Source: an uncultured Clostridia bacterium
Lineage (GTDB): Bacteria > Bacillota > Clostridia > TANB77 > CAG-508
Length of the DNA: 32,537 nt
Reading direction: 5' to 3'
Assembly (NCBI GenBank): GCA_946415375.1
Contig: CAMKSF010000002.1
Span: 1 to 32,537 of the forward strand
The position numbers and the translations under genes were made by a program. Below are positions 15,642 to 24,370 of this stretch, one piece after another. The notes beneath the pieces are model-generated. The model searched no databases. It saw only the letters and a program-made list of their open reading frames with translations, and was not told the DNA's origin. Numbering within the stretch: position 1 is the first letter of the stretch; every line of letters starts with the position of its first letter.

Positions 15642-16467
15642 GATTAATAAAAGAATAAGTGTTAAGAAAGTAATATTACCATTAATGATGGTAATATTAC
15701 TTTTGATGATTTTAGCATGGGGAAAAATTGTATATAAACATATACAAAAGGGAATATTTGCAGGAAAAATGGAAGAGATAATTTTTAAAAATGAAAATCC
15801 GACTTTTTCAATAGAAAAAATATATTTATGTAGTAGTGCAAATGCAATAGATAACACAGAAGAAAAGAATTTAGATAATCTTGGAATATACCAATATACA
15901 GATATTGCAATTTATATAAATAATAACAAAGAAGATGAATTGACAGATAAAAATACTATAAAAGAGTTATATTTAGATGATATTGAACTTGATTTAGACT
16001 ATAATATTGGAAAACCAAGTTTAGTATATACAAATCTACTTAAGATAGGCAGTAAAAATGAACTGGAAGAGATGGTTAAAAATTCAAAAAACATTCAAAA
16101 AGAAAGAATTGATTTTAACATTCTATCAACAAATGAGCAAAATGATGAAGCAAGCTATGAAGAACCAACTTTTTATGCAGATTGTTCTAATCCATTAAGC
16201 TTAAAATACATTAATGAAATTAGCACTGAATATATCGTTAAAAAGAATAGTTCAGCAGTGCTTGATGGTTCTATATTAAGTAAAGTTGGAATAAAGACAG
16301 AAGATATAAACGCAAAAATAAAATTTAGAGTTAATATAGTAAATAACAAAAATGAGTATTATTCTAACTATGTTAATTTTAGAATTCCATTATTTGATAT
16401 TGAGAAAGGTACTTCAATTAAAACTAAAACAACAGTTGGTAGTGAGTATAACTTTTTTACTATATAA
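15625..16467 (+). CDS. Membrane-anchored extracytoplasmic protein of unknown function
   Basis: The ORF can be opened at 15571, but ATG 15625 has GGAG seven bases upstream and leaves only a 17-base overlap with the hydrolase gene, so I use it (280 residues). A basic stretch (KINKRISVKK) leads into one hydrophobic segment at about residues 13-30 (VILPLMMVILLLMILAW). The remainder is a polar domain with several short beta-like strands and acidic turns (LYLDDIELDLDYNIGKPS, YEEPTFYADCSNPLSLKYI). I recognise no family. Coupling to the upstream hydrolase suggests a shared role at the cell wall, for example as regulator or partner; this is inference. Confidence 0.75.
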   Translation: MINWDKINKRISVKKVILPLMMVILLLMILAWGKIVYKHIQKGIFAGKMEEIIFKNENPTFSIEKIYLCSSANAIDNTEEKNLDNLGIYQYTDIAIYINNNKEDELTDKNTIKELYLDDIELDLDYNIGKPSLVYTNLLKIGSKNELEEMVKNSKNIQKERIDFNILSTNEQNDEASYEEPTFYADCSNPLSLKYINEISTEYIVKKNSSAVLDGSILSKVGIKTEDINAKIKFRVNIVNNKNEYYSNYVNFRIPLFDIEKGTSIKTKTTVGSEYNFFTI

Positions 16468-16514
16468 AAGAGGTTAATTAAAGCTTGAAAATTTGTAAAG
16501 AAAGGAAAAATAAG

Positions 16515-16724
16515 ATGGAAAATATTATTTTAAAAATTAAAGGAATGAAATGCACAGGTTGTCCACAAAGAGTGGAAAAGGCATTAAAAAATACAGATGG
16601 AATTGAAAATGCAAAAGTTGATTTAGATTCTAGAGAAGCAAATATTGATTTTAATAAAGAAATAATTACGGTTAAAGAGATATGTGAAATAATAGAGGAT
16701 GTTGGATTTGAAGTAGAAAAGTAA
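16515..16724 (+). CDS. copZ: CopZ-like heavy-metal (copper) chaperone
   Basis: The start is ATG 16515 with AAAGGA ten bases upstream; a TTG at 16485 in frame would add ten unlikely residues. The 69-residue protein is one heavy-metal-associated domain: IKGMKCTGCPQRVEKAL carries the metal-binding MxCxxC (Cys14 and Cys17 by this start), followed by the ferredoxin-like fold pattern ending ICEIIEDVGFEVE. CopZ-type proteins carry Cu(I) in the cytosol and hand it to the CopA ATPase, whose gene follows after 35 bases. The Pro after the second Cys, where copper chaperones often have Ala, is a mild deviation. Symbol given by domain and neighbour. Confidence 0.8.
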   Translation: MENIILKIKGMKCTGCPQRVEKALKNTDGIENAKVDLDSREANIDFNKEIITVKEICEIIEDVGFEVEK

Positions 16725-16759
16725 GACCTTTATTATTTTTAAGAAAGGATGAAATTAAA

Positions 16760-18961
16760 TTGAAAAAAGTTTTACTAAGAATAGATGGTATGACTTGTAG
16801 TGCTTGTTCCTCAGGTTTAGAAAAATATTTAAATAAACAAGAGGGAGTAAAAGCAACAGTAAATCTTGTTATGAACAATGCGAGTATAGAATATGACGAT
16901 AAAAAATATAAAATAGAAGATTTAGAAAAGTTTGTTCAAAAAGCTGGATTTGAAAGCCTTGGAATAGACAATTTAGAAAAAGAAGAAAAAAAGAAAGCTA
17001 ATGAAAAATATAAGTTAATTGGAATAACAGTAATATCACTACTAATATTGTATATATCAATGTCACACATGGTAGGATTACCGGTTATTCCTTTTTTAGA
17101 TATGATGATATTTCCTGTAAGATATGCTTTAAGTTTATGGATTTTAACCAGTATAGTTATTTTTATGGGAAGAGATTTAATTAAAAATGGTATAAAGAAT
17201 CTTTTACATAGAACGCCAAATATGGATACACTTGTTACTATAGGAGTCATAAGTAGTTATTTTTATAGTATTTTTGAAACGGTAATGATATTTAAAGGAA
17301 ATACAAGCTATATTCATAGTTTATATTTTGAATCTTCAGCAATTGTCATATTCTTTATTAAAGTAGGAAAATATATAGAAAACATAAATATAAATAAAAC
17401 AAAAAAGGCAATACAAGAATTAATGACTATTACTCCAAATAGTGCAGTTATAGAAAAAGAGGGAAAAGAGATTACAGTTACTATTGATGAAATTCAAAAA
17501 GGAGATATTGTAGTTTGTAAGCCTGGTGAAAAAATAGCTGTTGATGGAATTGTAATAGATGGAATAACACATATAAATGAATCGTTTATAACAGGGGAAA
17601 GTGTTCCTGTAAAAAGAGAAAAAGGATCAAATGTAATTGCAGGAAGTATTAACTACGAAGGGATTATAAAATATAAAGCAGAAAAGATAGGAAGAGAATC
17701 AACAGTTTCAGAGATTGTTAGATTAGTTGTTGAAGCAACAAATACAAAAGCACCAATTGCAAAAGTAGCAGATAGAATAAGTGGTTTTTTTGTACCAGTT
17801 GTTATATTATTAGCAATATTATCTTTTGCAATTTGGACTATAATATCTAAAAATATTGGAATAGCAATTAATGTTTTAGTATCTGTTTTAGTTGTTGCTT
17901 GCCCATGCAGTTTAGGTCTAGCTACACCGCTTGCGATAGTAATTGCTTCAGGAAATGCAAGTAAAAAAGGAATTTTAGTTAAAAATAGTGAATGCTTAGA
18001 AAATGCACATAAAGTAAAGACAATTGTATTTGACAAAACAGGAACTCTTACAAAAGGTGAGCTTACTGTTTCAAAGATATACAATTATTCCGATTTATTA
18101 GATGAAGAAATTATTCAAGATGTAGCAATCATCGAGAGTAAATCTGAACACCCAATTGCAAGAGCGATTGTAAAATATGCAGATGAGATATTAAAAAACA
18201 AAAAATCAAATGAAGCAAAAGATTTTAAAGCAATTCCAGGATATGGAGTATCTGCAAAGATAGAAGATGACGAATATCTAATTGGAAATAAGAAACTAAT
18301 GATTGAAAATGGAATTTCTTTAAACAATGAAAATGATGGAATAGAACTAAGCAACGAGGGCAATAGTTTATTGTTTGTTACAAAAAACAATAAAAAAATT
18401 GCTTTAATCGGTGTTAAGGACATAGTTAAGGATAATGCAAAAGAGACTATCAAAAAGCTAAAAGAAAAAAATATAAATGTTATTATGCTTACAGGTGACA
18501 ATGAAAAAACAGCGCAATATATGGCAAATGAGATAGGAATAAATGAGGTTATTGCAAATGTTAAGCCAAAGGAAAAGGCTGAAAAGATAAAAGAGCTAAA
18601 AAGGGATGGAATAGTTATGATGTGTGGAGATGGAATAAATGACAGTGTGAGTTTAGTTACTGCAGATATTGGAGTATCAATATCTACTGGTACAGATATA
18701 GCTATGGACAGTAGTTCTGTTGTACTTATGAGTGATAATTTAGACAAAATAAATGATTTGATTACAATTAGTAAGAAAACAATAAGAAATATTAAGCAAA
18801 ATCTATTTTGGGCGTTTTTCTATAATATATGTATGATTCCTATTGCAATGGGATTACTTAGTAAAAATGGAATTACAATGAATCCAATGTTTGCAGCATT
18901 TGCAATGACTATTAGTAGTATAACAGTAGTATTAAATGCATTAAGATTAAGGAAAATATAA
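16760..18961 (+). CDS. copA: Copper-exporting P1B-type ATPase (CopA)
   Basis: Translation begins at TTG, with AAAGGA ten bases before; the nearby ATG runs straight into a stop. The 733-residue protein has one N-terminal metal-binding domain (GMTCSAC, about 9-15), eight predicted membrane helices, the actuator motif TGES, the CPC ion site (381-383), the phosphorylation site DKTGT (Asp425), the nucleotide-binding motif SEHP and GDGIND from 623. The C-terminal helices carry FFYN and MTISS, the signature of Cu(I)-specific members. It exports Cu(I) across the membrane using ATP. Oddly, the hinge loop reads GDGINDSVSLVTADIG where the family normally has GDGINDAPAL. It follows copZ and precedes ttcA by nine bases. 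Confidence 0.93.
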   Translation: MKKVLLRIDGMTCSACSSGLEKYLNKQEGVKATVNLVMNNASIEYDDKKYKIEDLEKFVQKAGFESLGIDNLEKEEKKKANEKYKLIGITVISLLILYISMSHMVGLPVIPFLDMMIFPVRYALSLWILTSIVIFMGRDLIKNGIKNLLHRTPNMDTLVTIGVISSYFYSIFETVMIFKGNTSYIHSLYFESSAIVIFFIKVGKYIENININKTKKAIQELMTITPNSAVIEKEGKEITVTIDEIQKGDIVVCKPGEKIAVDGIVIDGITHINESFITGESVPVKREKGSNVIAGSINYEGIIKYKAEKIGRESTVSEIVRLVVEATNTKAPIAKVADRISGFFVPVVILLAILSFAIWTIISKNIGIAINVLVSVLVVACPCSLGLATPLAIVIASGNASKKGILVKNSECLENAHKVKTIVFDKTGTLTKGELTVSKIYNYSDLLDEEIIQDVAIIESKSEHPIARAIVKYADEILKNKKSNEAKDFKAIPGYGVSAKIEDDEYLIGNKKLMIENGISLNNENDGIELSNEGNSLLFVTKNNKKIALIGVKDIVKDNAKETIKKLKEKNINVIMLTGDNEKTAQYMANEIGINEVIANVKPKEKAEKIKELKRDGIVMMCGDGINDSVSLVTADIGVSISTGTDIAMDSSSVVLMSDNLDKINDLITISKKTIRNIKQNLFWAFFYNICMIPIAMGLLSKNGITMNPMFAAFAMTISSITVVLNALRLRKI

Positions 18962-18970
18962 AGGTGAAAT

Positions 18971-19834
18971 ATGAAAAATAAAGAATTAAATGATATGAGA
19001 GAAGAAGAAGTATTAACAAACATTGGCCATCAATTAACTACAGATGTAAATTTCAGAAAGACTATATGGGTAAAGTTTGTAAAAGGAATAAAAGAATTTA
19101 AAATGATAAATAAGGGAGATAGAATTGCAGTTTGTATTTCAGGAGGGAAAGATTCTATGCTTCTTGCGAAATGTATTGGGGAACTACAAAAACATAGTGA
19201 TGAAGACTTTGAAACCGAATATATTTGTATGGATCCAGGATATAGCCAAAAGAATAGACAAAAAATATTAGATAATGCAAAATTACTTGGAATTCCTTTA
19301 ACCATGTTTGAAACGAGAATATTTGAAGCAGTTGATAAGGTAGATGATAGAGCATGCTATTTATGTGCTAGAATGAGAAGAGGATATTTATATAGAAAAG
19401 CAAAAGAGATGGGATGCAATAAAATAGCACTTGGACACCATTTTGATGATGTTATTGAAACTATATTAATGGGGATGTTTTATGGAACTCAATTTCAAAC
19501 AATGATGCCAAAATTACATAGCACAAATTTTGAAGGAATGGAGTTGATTCGTCCGCTATATTTTGTAAAAGAAGCGGATATTATTAAATGGAGGGATAAA
19601 AACAATCTAGAATTTATCAATTGTGCTTGTAAAATAACAGAAAAAAACAAAGCATTAAATATTGAAGATGTTGGCTCTAAAAGAGAAGAGATGAAAAGAC
19701 TTTTAAAACAACTTAGGCAAATGAATGAGGATGTAGATATGAACATATACAAAAGTACAGAGAAAGTTAATTTAGATACAATTATTTCGTATATGAAAGA
19801 TGGAAAAGAAATTAGTTTTTTGGATAATTATTAA
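18971..19834 (+). CDS. TtcA-family PP-loop tRNA thiolation protein
   Basis: The 287-residue protein starts at ATG nine bases after copA, with AAGGTGA as ribosome binding site. It has the ATP pyrophosphatase P-loop SGGKDS (57-62), CYLC (Cys129, Cys132) and a later NCAC (Cys218, Cys220), plus LGHHFDDVIET in the middle. This is the cysteine pattern of the TtcA/TtuA class, which binds a [4Fe-4S] cluster and inserts sulfur into tRNA (2-thiocytidine at position 32 in TtcA). The exact tRNA target cannot be read from the sequence, so no symbol is given. Placement after copA may matter because copper attacks iron-sulfur clusters, but co-transcription alone could explain it. Confidence 0.82.
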   Translation: MKNKELNDMREEEVLTNIGHQLTTDVNFRKTIWVKFVKGIKEFKMINKGDRIAVCISGGKDSMLLAKCIGELQKHSDEDFETEYICMDPGYSQKNRQKILDNAKLLGIPLTMFETRIFEAVDKVDDRACYLCARMRRGYLYRKAKEMGCNKIALGHHFDDVIETILMGMFYGTQFQTMMPKLHSTNFEGMELIRPLYFVKEADIIKWRDKNNLEFINCACKITEKNKALNIEDVGSKREEMKRLLKQLRQMNEDVDMNIYKSTEKVNLDTIISYMKDGKEISFLDNY

Positions 19835-19850
19835 AAGAATATATTTATTA

Positions 19851-19879
19851 TTGAAAAATAATTTATTTAATGCTATTAT
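19851..19879 (+). promoter_or_regulatory. Promoter for the 240-residue unknown gene
   Basis: TTGAAA (19851-19856), 17-base spacer, TATTAT (19874-19879) with an extended -10 TG. Confidence 0.6.
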
Positions 19880-19912
19880 ATGGTTAATTAATAAAATAAA
19901 GAGGGAAATAAT

Positions 19913-20635
19913 ATGATAGATAATATGTATAGTAAAAAAATAAGTGAGATAGAACCTATTGATAGTCAAGAGGTAATGGGAGATGATACAAGGAACGTAA
20001 TTGTTAGAGATAGAGAAGATTTAAGAAAAATAATTGAAGCCCCTTGTTTAGCTGCTTGTATGGCATTATATGATAAGAACATTAGAACAGTTAGTAGTTC
20101 CGCGAATAAAAAAGATGTTGGTAGAAAGGCATCTATAACTATAGACTATGATTCATTGGATGAGAACAATAAAAAGAGATTAAATGAACTGGTAGAAAAA
20201 GGAATTATTTCTCTGGAGGAAATTGAATCAGTTTATGATAGAGTTGATCATGAAATTAGCATAGAAATTCCTATTTGTGAAGAAGACACTGTAGGAATAG
20301 TTAGTGATAAATTTATGCAAATAGTTGCTAATTTTCAAGAACAAGATGTATTGTATGGAAAAGTAACAATTACTGATGAAGATAAATTCAATCATTTAGA
20401 CTGGTTTCATCATGAAGAACTTGAAAATAAATGTGATGACAATGGAGAAGTTAGTATAGAAGATATTGAAAATTTATTTGAAAAATATAAAAGTGAGTAT
20501 ATTGAAGCTTATAAATTATATTATGATGAAAAAGAGAATATCATTTGGAGAACTGAAGAATTATATAGAAAACATAAAAGATATCAAGAAAAACAAAAAG
20601 CAGAAATAAAATCACAAGAGGAAGTTAATCAGTAA
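19913..20635 (+). CDS. Conserved-looking cytoplasmic protein of unknown function
   Basis: The 240-residue protein has AGAGGGA before its ATG and no signal peptide or membrane segment. Its N-terminal half contains EAPCLAACMALYDKNIRTVSS, followed by GRKASITIDYDSLDENNK, then ISIEIPICEEDTVG, alternating strands and helices that suggest a compact alpha/beta fold. The C-terminal 60 residues are a charged helix (YRKHKRYQEKQKAEIKSQEE). I do not recognise a named family. It is monocistronic, with its own promoter and a terminator at 20713. Confidence 0.8.
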   Translation: MIDNMYSKKISEIEPIDSQEVMGDDTRNVIVRDREDLRKIIEAPCLAACMALYDKNIRTVSSSANKKDVGRKASITIDYDSLDENNKKRLNELVEKGIISLEEIESVYDRVDHEISIEIPICEEDTVGIVSDKFMQIVANFQEQDVLYGKVTITDEDKFNHLDWFHHEELENKCDDNGEVSIEDIENLFEKYKSEYIEAYKLYYDEKENIIWRTEELYRKHKRYQEKQKAEIKSQEEVNQ

Positions 20636-20712
20636 AATAAATATATATTATATTTTGAAATAAAGTAATTAATATAAAAAATAGGTGAAACAAAGAAATA
20701 CTTTATCAATTT

Positions 20713-20738
20713 GGGTAGAAAAATCTACCCTATTTTTT
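20713..20738 (+). terminator. Intrinsic terminator after the 240-residue gene
   Basis: GGGTAGA (20713-20719) pairs with TCTACCC (20724-20730) around AAAA, followed by TATTTTTT. Confidence 0.85.
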
Positions 20739-20753
20739 ATATATAAGGGTAGA
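20719..20753 (-). terminator. Convergent terminator for DUF4160-DUF2442, sharing one stem arm
   Basis: On the minus strand TCTACCC (from 20747-20753) pairs with GGGTAGA (from 20724-20730) and is followed by TTTTT. The 20724-20730 arm is the same one used by the plus-strand terminator. Confidence 0.7.
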
Positions 20754-20757
20754 TTGG

Positions 20758-20997
20758 CTATTTTATTTTAATACTATTATTATATAATTCATCAGGGCAT
20801 ATATCTGCCCCATTAGCCCATTCAATAGACAAACCAGATATTTTTACAGAATTAAACTTTTTGCTATTTTTTAATTCTTCGAAAAGCTTAAACTTAAAAT
20901 ATGGTTTTACATCAAAAATTCTTTTTTCATTGTTATCAAATAAGATTTCTAATTTATAATTATTTAAAACTTTTACATCTATAGCTTTTGGTTTCAT
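20758..20997 (-). CDS. DUF2442 domain protein
   Basis: The 79-residue protein fits the small DUF2442 fold: a first strand VKVLNNYKLEILFDNNEKRIFDVKPYF, then KLFEELKNSKKFNSVKIS, then the conserved ending SIEWANGADICPDELY. Its ribosome binding site GGAG overlaps the stop codon of the DUF4160 gene, four bases away, so the two are translated as a pair. DUF4160-DUF2442 pairs are widespread in mobile and chromosomal contexts and have been proposed as toxin-antitoxin-like modules, but an activity has not been established to my knowledge. Confidence 0.85.
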   Translation of the reverse strand: MKPKAIDVKVLNNYKLEILFDNNEKRIFDVKPYFKFKLFEELKNSKKFNSVKISGLSIEWANGADICPDELYNNSIKIK

Positions 20998-21001
20998 AAA
21001 A

Positions 21002-21268
21002 TCACTCCAAACCTTTTATTTTTATTATTTCTCCATCATTATTTAAAGCATGCCAAGCAGCTTTTAATTCATCTTTGTGTAATTCTATCCATGCATCTAC
21101 TAATTTCTTTTGTTTCTTTGGCAAATGACCATCTAAAATTCTTCCTTCAAGTGTTATTGACATTTCATATTCATTATATTTTACGTGTATATGAGGTTCT
21201 TTATGATGTCCACCTAGTTCCATATACATGTATATAAGTATTCCATAAAATTGTGATATTACGGGCAT
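21002..21268 (-). CDS. DUF4160 domain protein
   Basis: The 88-residue protein begins MPVISQFYGILIYMYMELGGHHKEPHIHVKYNEYE, the diagnostic DUF4160 start with GxHxxPHIHV, and ends with a helix DAWIELHKDELKAAW. The ATG follows AAAGGAGGT at 21271-21279, and an extended -10 promoter lies just upstream. It is the first gene of the DUF4160-DUF2442 pair. The conserved His residues in HHKEPHIHV suggest a metal or active site, but the activity is unknown. Confidence 0.85.
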   Translation of the reverse strand: MPVISQFYGILIYMYMELGGHHKEPHIHVKYNEYEMSITLEGRILDGHLPKKQKKLVDAWIELHKDELKAAWHALNNDGEIIKIKGLE

Positions 21269-21280
21269 ATTACCTCCTTT

Positions 21281-21309
21281 ATTATAGCATAAATTATAAA
21301 AGAATGCAA
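21281..21309 (-). promoter_or_regulatory. Promoter for the DUF4160-DUF2442 pair
   Basis: Minus strand: TTGCAT (21304-21309), 17-base spacer, TATAAT (21281-21286), with an extended -10 TGC. Confidence 0.75.
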
Positions 21310-21451
21310 CTAATTGATTTTTAAAAACATTAATTATTATTTAAAAAGTATTGAATTAAAAATTCAAAAATATCTAAAACTATAGATGTAAATTATTACT
21401 ATAATACATTTTTTCCTTGAATTTGTCAATAAACAAAAGAGATAAATAAAA

Positions 21452-21478
21452 TTAGCACTCTACTATTGACTTTGCTAA
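21452..21478 (+). promoter_or_regulatory. Degenerate CIRCE operator (HrcA site) of clpB
   Basis: TTAGCACTC is followed by exactly nine bases and CTTTGCTAA. The left arm is a perfect CIRCE half-site; the right arm matches GAGTGCTAA at six of nine positions. It overlaps the -35 box of the clpB promoter, the position expected for repression by HrcA. Confidence 0.75.
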
Positions 21479-21494
21479 AAATATGTAGTATAAT
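21466..21494 (+). promoter_or_regulatory. Sigma-A promoter of clpB
   Basis: TTGACT (21466-21471), 17-base spacer, TATAAT (21489-21494). Confidence 0.8.
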
Positions 21495-21515
21495 ATATTT
21501 GAAAAAAGAAAGAAG

Positions 21516-21549
21516 GCGCATTCTAATCTTACAGAATAGTGCTTTTTTT
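21516..21549 (+). terminator. Terminator-like hairpin in the clpB leader
   Basis: GCGC-ATTCT (21516-21524) pairs with AGAAT-A-GTGC (21533-21542; one bulged A and one G-U) and is followed directly by seven T. It lies between the promoter and the ribosome binding site (AAAGGAG, 21562-21568), so it would attenuate clpB transcription unless prevented. Confidence 0.65.
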
Positions 21550-21577
21550 GAATTATAATGTAAAGGAGTTGAGAAAT

Positions 21578-24169
21578 ATGAATATACAAAAATTTACGCA
21601 AAAGTCATTAGAGGCAATTCAAAATGCACAAAGTTTAGCAACAGAAAACCAAAATCCGCAAATAGAACAGGAGCATCTATTATTAGCATTACTTGAGCAA
21701 GAAAATAGTTTAATTAAGGAATTAATAAAGAAAATAGGTAATGAAGAAATAATAGAAGTTGAAGTAAGAAAAAAGGTTTTGGGTAAACCAAAAGTGACCG
21801 GTGGTGCAAGGCAGGCGAATAATATATATATTTCGCAAGATGTTGATTCTGTTCTTACCAATTCTGAAAAAATTGCAAAAAATATGAAAGATGAATATGT
21901 CTCTGTAGAGCATATTATGCTTTCTTTATTTGATAACTTAAATTCAGATTTAAAGGGTTTATTTAGAGAATATGGAATTAATAAAAATGAGTTTTTAAAA
22001 GCTTTGTCAAAGGTAAGAGGAAATAGAAGAGTTACAACAGATAATCCTGAAGAAACTTATGATGCGCTTAAAAAATATGGTCAAGATTTAGTTGAGATGG
22101 CAAAAGCACAAAAGCTTGATCCGGTTATAGGAAGAGACAATGAGATAAGAAATGTAATTAGAATTTTGTCTAGAAAGACTAAAAACAATCCTTGCTTAAT
22201 AGGTGAGCCCGGAGTTGGTAAAACTGCTATTGCAGAAGGATTAGCTTTAAGAATTGTAAGAGGAGATGTTCCAGAAGGACTAAAAGATTGTACAATCTTT
22301 TCACTTGATATGGGCTCTTTAGTTGCAGGTGCAAAATACAGGGGAGAATTTGAAGAAAGACTTAAAGCTGTTCTTCAAGAAATAAAAAAGAGCGAAGGCA
22401 AAATAATTCTATTTATAGATGAAATTCATACTATTGTTGGAGCAGGAAAAACAGATGGAGCAATGGATGCTGGTAACTTATTAAAACCAATGCTTGCTAG
22501 AGGAGAACTTCACTGTATAGGTGCAACAACTTTAAATGAATATAGACAATATATTGAAAAAGATCAAGCTTTGGAAAGACGTTTTCAACCAGTTTTAGTT
22601 GATGAACCAACAGTTGAAGATACAATTACTATTTTAAGAGGTTTAAAAGAAAGATATGAAGTATTCCATGGTGTAAAAATTGCAGATAATGCATTAGTTT
22701 CTGCAGCAACTCTTTCTCACAGGTATATATCAGATAGATTTTTGCCTGATAAAGCAATAGACTTAATAGATGAAGCATGTAGTATGATTAAGACTGAGAT
22801 GGAATCAATGCCAACAGAGCTTGATGAAGTTTCAAGAAAAATTATGCAATTAGAGATTGAAGAAACAGCTTTATCAAAAGAAAAAGATGAGATATCAGAA
22901 AAAAGACTAGAAGATATAAAGAAAGAAAAAGCAGAATTAAAAACAAAATTTGATGGAATGAAGGCTAAATGGGATAATGAAAAGCAAGCAATAAATAAAG
23001 TTCAGAAATTAAGAGAAGAGATTGAAAGTGTTAATGCTTCGATTGAACAAGCAGAAAGAAATTATGAACTTAATAAAGTTGCAGAATTAAGATATGGTAA
23101 GCTTCCAGAATTACAACAAAAATTAAAGGAAGAGGAAGAATTAATAGAAAAAAGCAAAGAAGATGGATTACTTAGAAACAAAGTTACAGAAGAAGAAATT
23201 ACAAAAATTATATCAAGATGGACAGGTATTCCAGTTACTAAATTAATGGAAGGGGAAAGAGAAAAAATATTAAACCTTGATAAAGTTCTTCATAAAAGGG
23301 TAATTGGCCAAGATGAAGCAGTAGAAAAGGTTTCGGAAGCAATTATTCGTTCAAGAGCAGGAATTTCAGATCCAAGAAGACCTATAGGTTCATTTATGTT
23401 TTTAGGACCAACAGGTGTAGGAAAAACAGAACTTGCAAAAGCCTTAGCAGAAAGCCTATTTGATGATGAACACAATATTGTAAGAATAGATATGTCTGAA
23501 TATATGGAAAAATATTCAGTTTCTAGGTTAATTGGTGCTCCTCCAGGATATGTAGGATATGAAGAGGGAGGACAGCTTACAGAAGCTGTAAGACGAAAAC
23601 CATATTCAGTAGTGTTATTTGATGAAATTGAAAAAGCACATCCAGATGTATTTAATATTCTTCTTCAAGTATTAGATGATGGAAGGATAACTGATTCACA
23701 AGGCAGAACAGTAGATTTTAAAAACACAATTATTATACTAACATCTAACTTAGGTTCTGATTATATTTTAGAAGGAATTAAAGAAAATGGAGAGATTTCT
23801 GAAGATGCAAAACAAAAAGTTGAAATGCTTTTGAAGCAAAGTTTTAGACCAGAGTTTTTAAATAGGTTAGATGAAATTGTATTTTATAAACCATTAAAAA
23901 AGAATGAAATATCTAAAATATTAGATTTATTGATTGTTGATTTAGAAAAAAGACTTTCAGATAAAAATATAAAACTAAATTTAACAAATAAGGCAAAAAG
24001 CTATTTAATTGATAATGGATATGATGAAATATATGGTGCAAGACCTTTGAAAAGATTTGTTCAAAAGAAGCTTGAAACATTAATCGCTAAGAAAATTTTA
24101 ACAGGTGATATTAAGCCAAATACAACTGTAAATATTGATTCCAAGCAAAATGAACTTATAATAGAATAA
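21578..24169 (+). CDS. clpB: ClpB disaggregase chaperone
   Basis: I use ATG 21578, nine bases after AAAGGAG, rather than the GTG at 21539 that lies inside the leader hairpin; this gives 863 residues, normal for ClpB. Order of parts: the Clp N-domain repeats (about 1-145), the first AAA+ module with Walker A GEPGVGKT near residue 209, the long coiled-coil middle domain (about 400-530), and the second AAA+ module with GPTGVGKT near residue 610, followed by the C-terminal small domain. ClpB threads aggregated proteins with DnaK help in the cytosol. The middle domain separates it from ClpC/ClpA. Regulation is heat-shock type: a degenerate CIRCE and a leader terminator precede it. Confidence 0.95.
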   Translation: MNIQKFTQKSLEAIQNAQSLATENQNPQIEQEHLLLALLEQENSLIKELIKKIGNEEIIEVEVRKKVLGKPKVTGGARQANNIYISQDVDSVLTNSEKIAKNMKDEYVSVEHIMLSLFDNLNSDLKGLFREYGINKNEFLKALSKVRGNRRVTTDNPEETYDALKKYGQDLVEMAKAQKLDPVIGRDNEIRNVIRILSRKTKNNPCLIGEPGVGKTAIAEGLALRIVRGDVPEGLKDCTIFSLDMGSLVAGAKYRGEFEERLKAVLQEIKKSEGKIILFIDEIHTIVGAGKTDGAMDAGNLLKPMLARGELHCIGATTLNEYRQYIEKDQALERRFQPVLVDEPTVEDTITILRGLKERYEVFHGVKIADNALVSAATLSHRYISDRFLPDKAIDLIDEACSMIKTEMESMPTELDEVSRKIMQLEIEETALSKEKDEISEKRLEDIKKEKAELKTKFDGMKAKWDNEKQAINKVQKLREEIESVNASIEQAERNYELNKVAELRYGKLPELQQKLKEEEELIEKSKEDGLLRNKVTEEEITKIISRWTGIPVTKLMEGEREKILNLDKVLHKRVIGQDEAVEKVSEAIIRSRAGISDPRRPIGSFMFLGPTGVGKTELAKALAESLFDDEHNIVRIDMSEYMEKYSVSRLIGAPPGYVGYEEGGQLTEAVRRKPYSVVLFDEIEKAHPDVFNILLQVLDDGRITDSQGRTVDFKNTIIILTSNLGSDYILEGIKENGEISEDAKQKVEMLLKQSFRPEFLNRLDEIVFYKPLKKNEISKILDLLIVDLEKRLSDKNIKLNLTNKAKSYLIDNGYDEIYGARPLKRFVQKKLETLIAKKILTGDIKPNTTVNIDSKQNELIIE

Positions 24170-24173
24170 TAAA

Positions 24174-24212
24174 AAAACATGATAGGTATTTGATTATCTC
24201 TATCATGTTTTT
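24174..24212 (+). terminator. Intrinsic terminator after clpB
   Basis: AAAACATGATAG (24174-24185) and CTATCATGTTTT (24200-24211) pair perfectly and end in a T run. Confidence 0.85.
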
Positions 24213-24301
24213 GTTATATTATTATGTCTATTAATTTAGCTATAAAAGGAATATTTTTAGTAATTTTAGCACAATTTAAGTTAATAAGAATAACCATAAA
24301 T

Positions 24302-24330
24302 TTGACAATTTTGAAAAAATATGGTATAAT
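24302..24330 (+). promoter_or_regulatory. Consensus promoter for the lysine-rich wall hydrolase
   Basis: TTGACA (24302-24307), 17-base spacer, TATAAT (24325-24330), with an extended -10 TGG. One of the strongest promoters in the window. Confidence 0.85.
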
Positions 24331-24370
24331 GTAGTAGTCGTGCTCAAGAAAAAGGAGTTTGATAAGATAT

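Noticed and set aside
16936..18747. Long minus-strand frames opposite copA
   Set aside because: They are antisense shadows of a gene with every P1B-ATPase motif; no ribosome binding sites.
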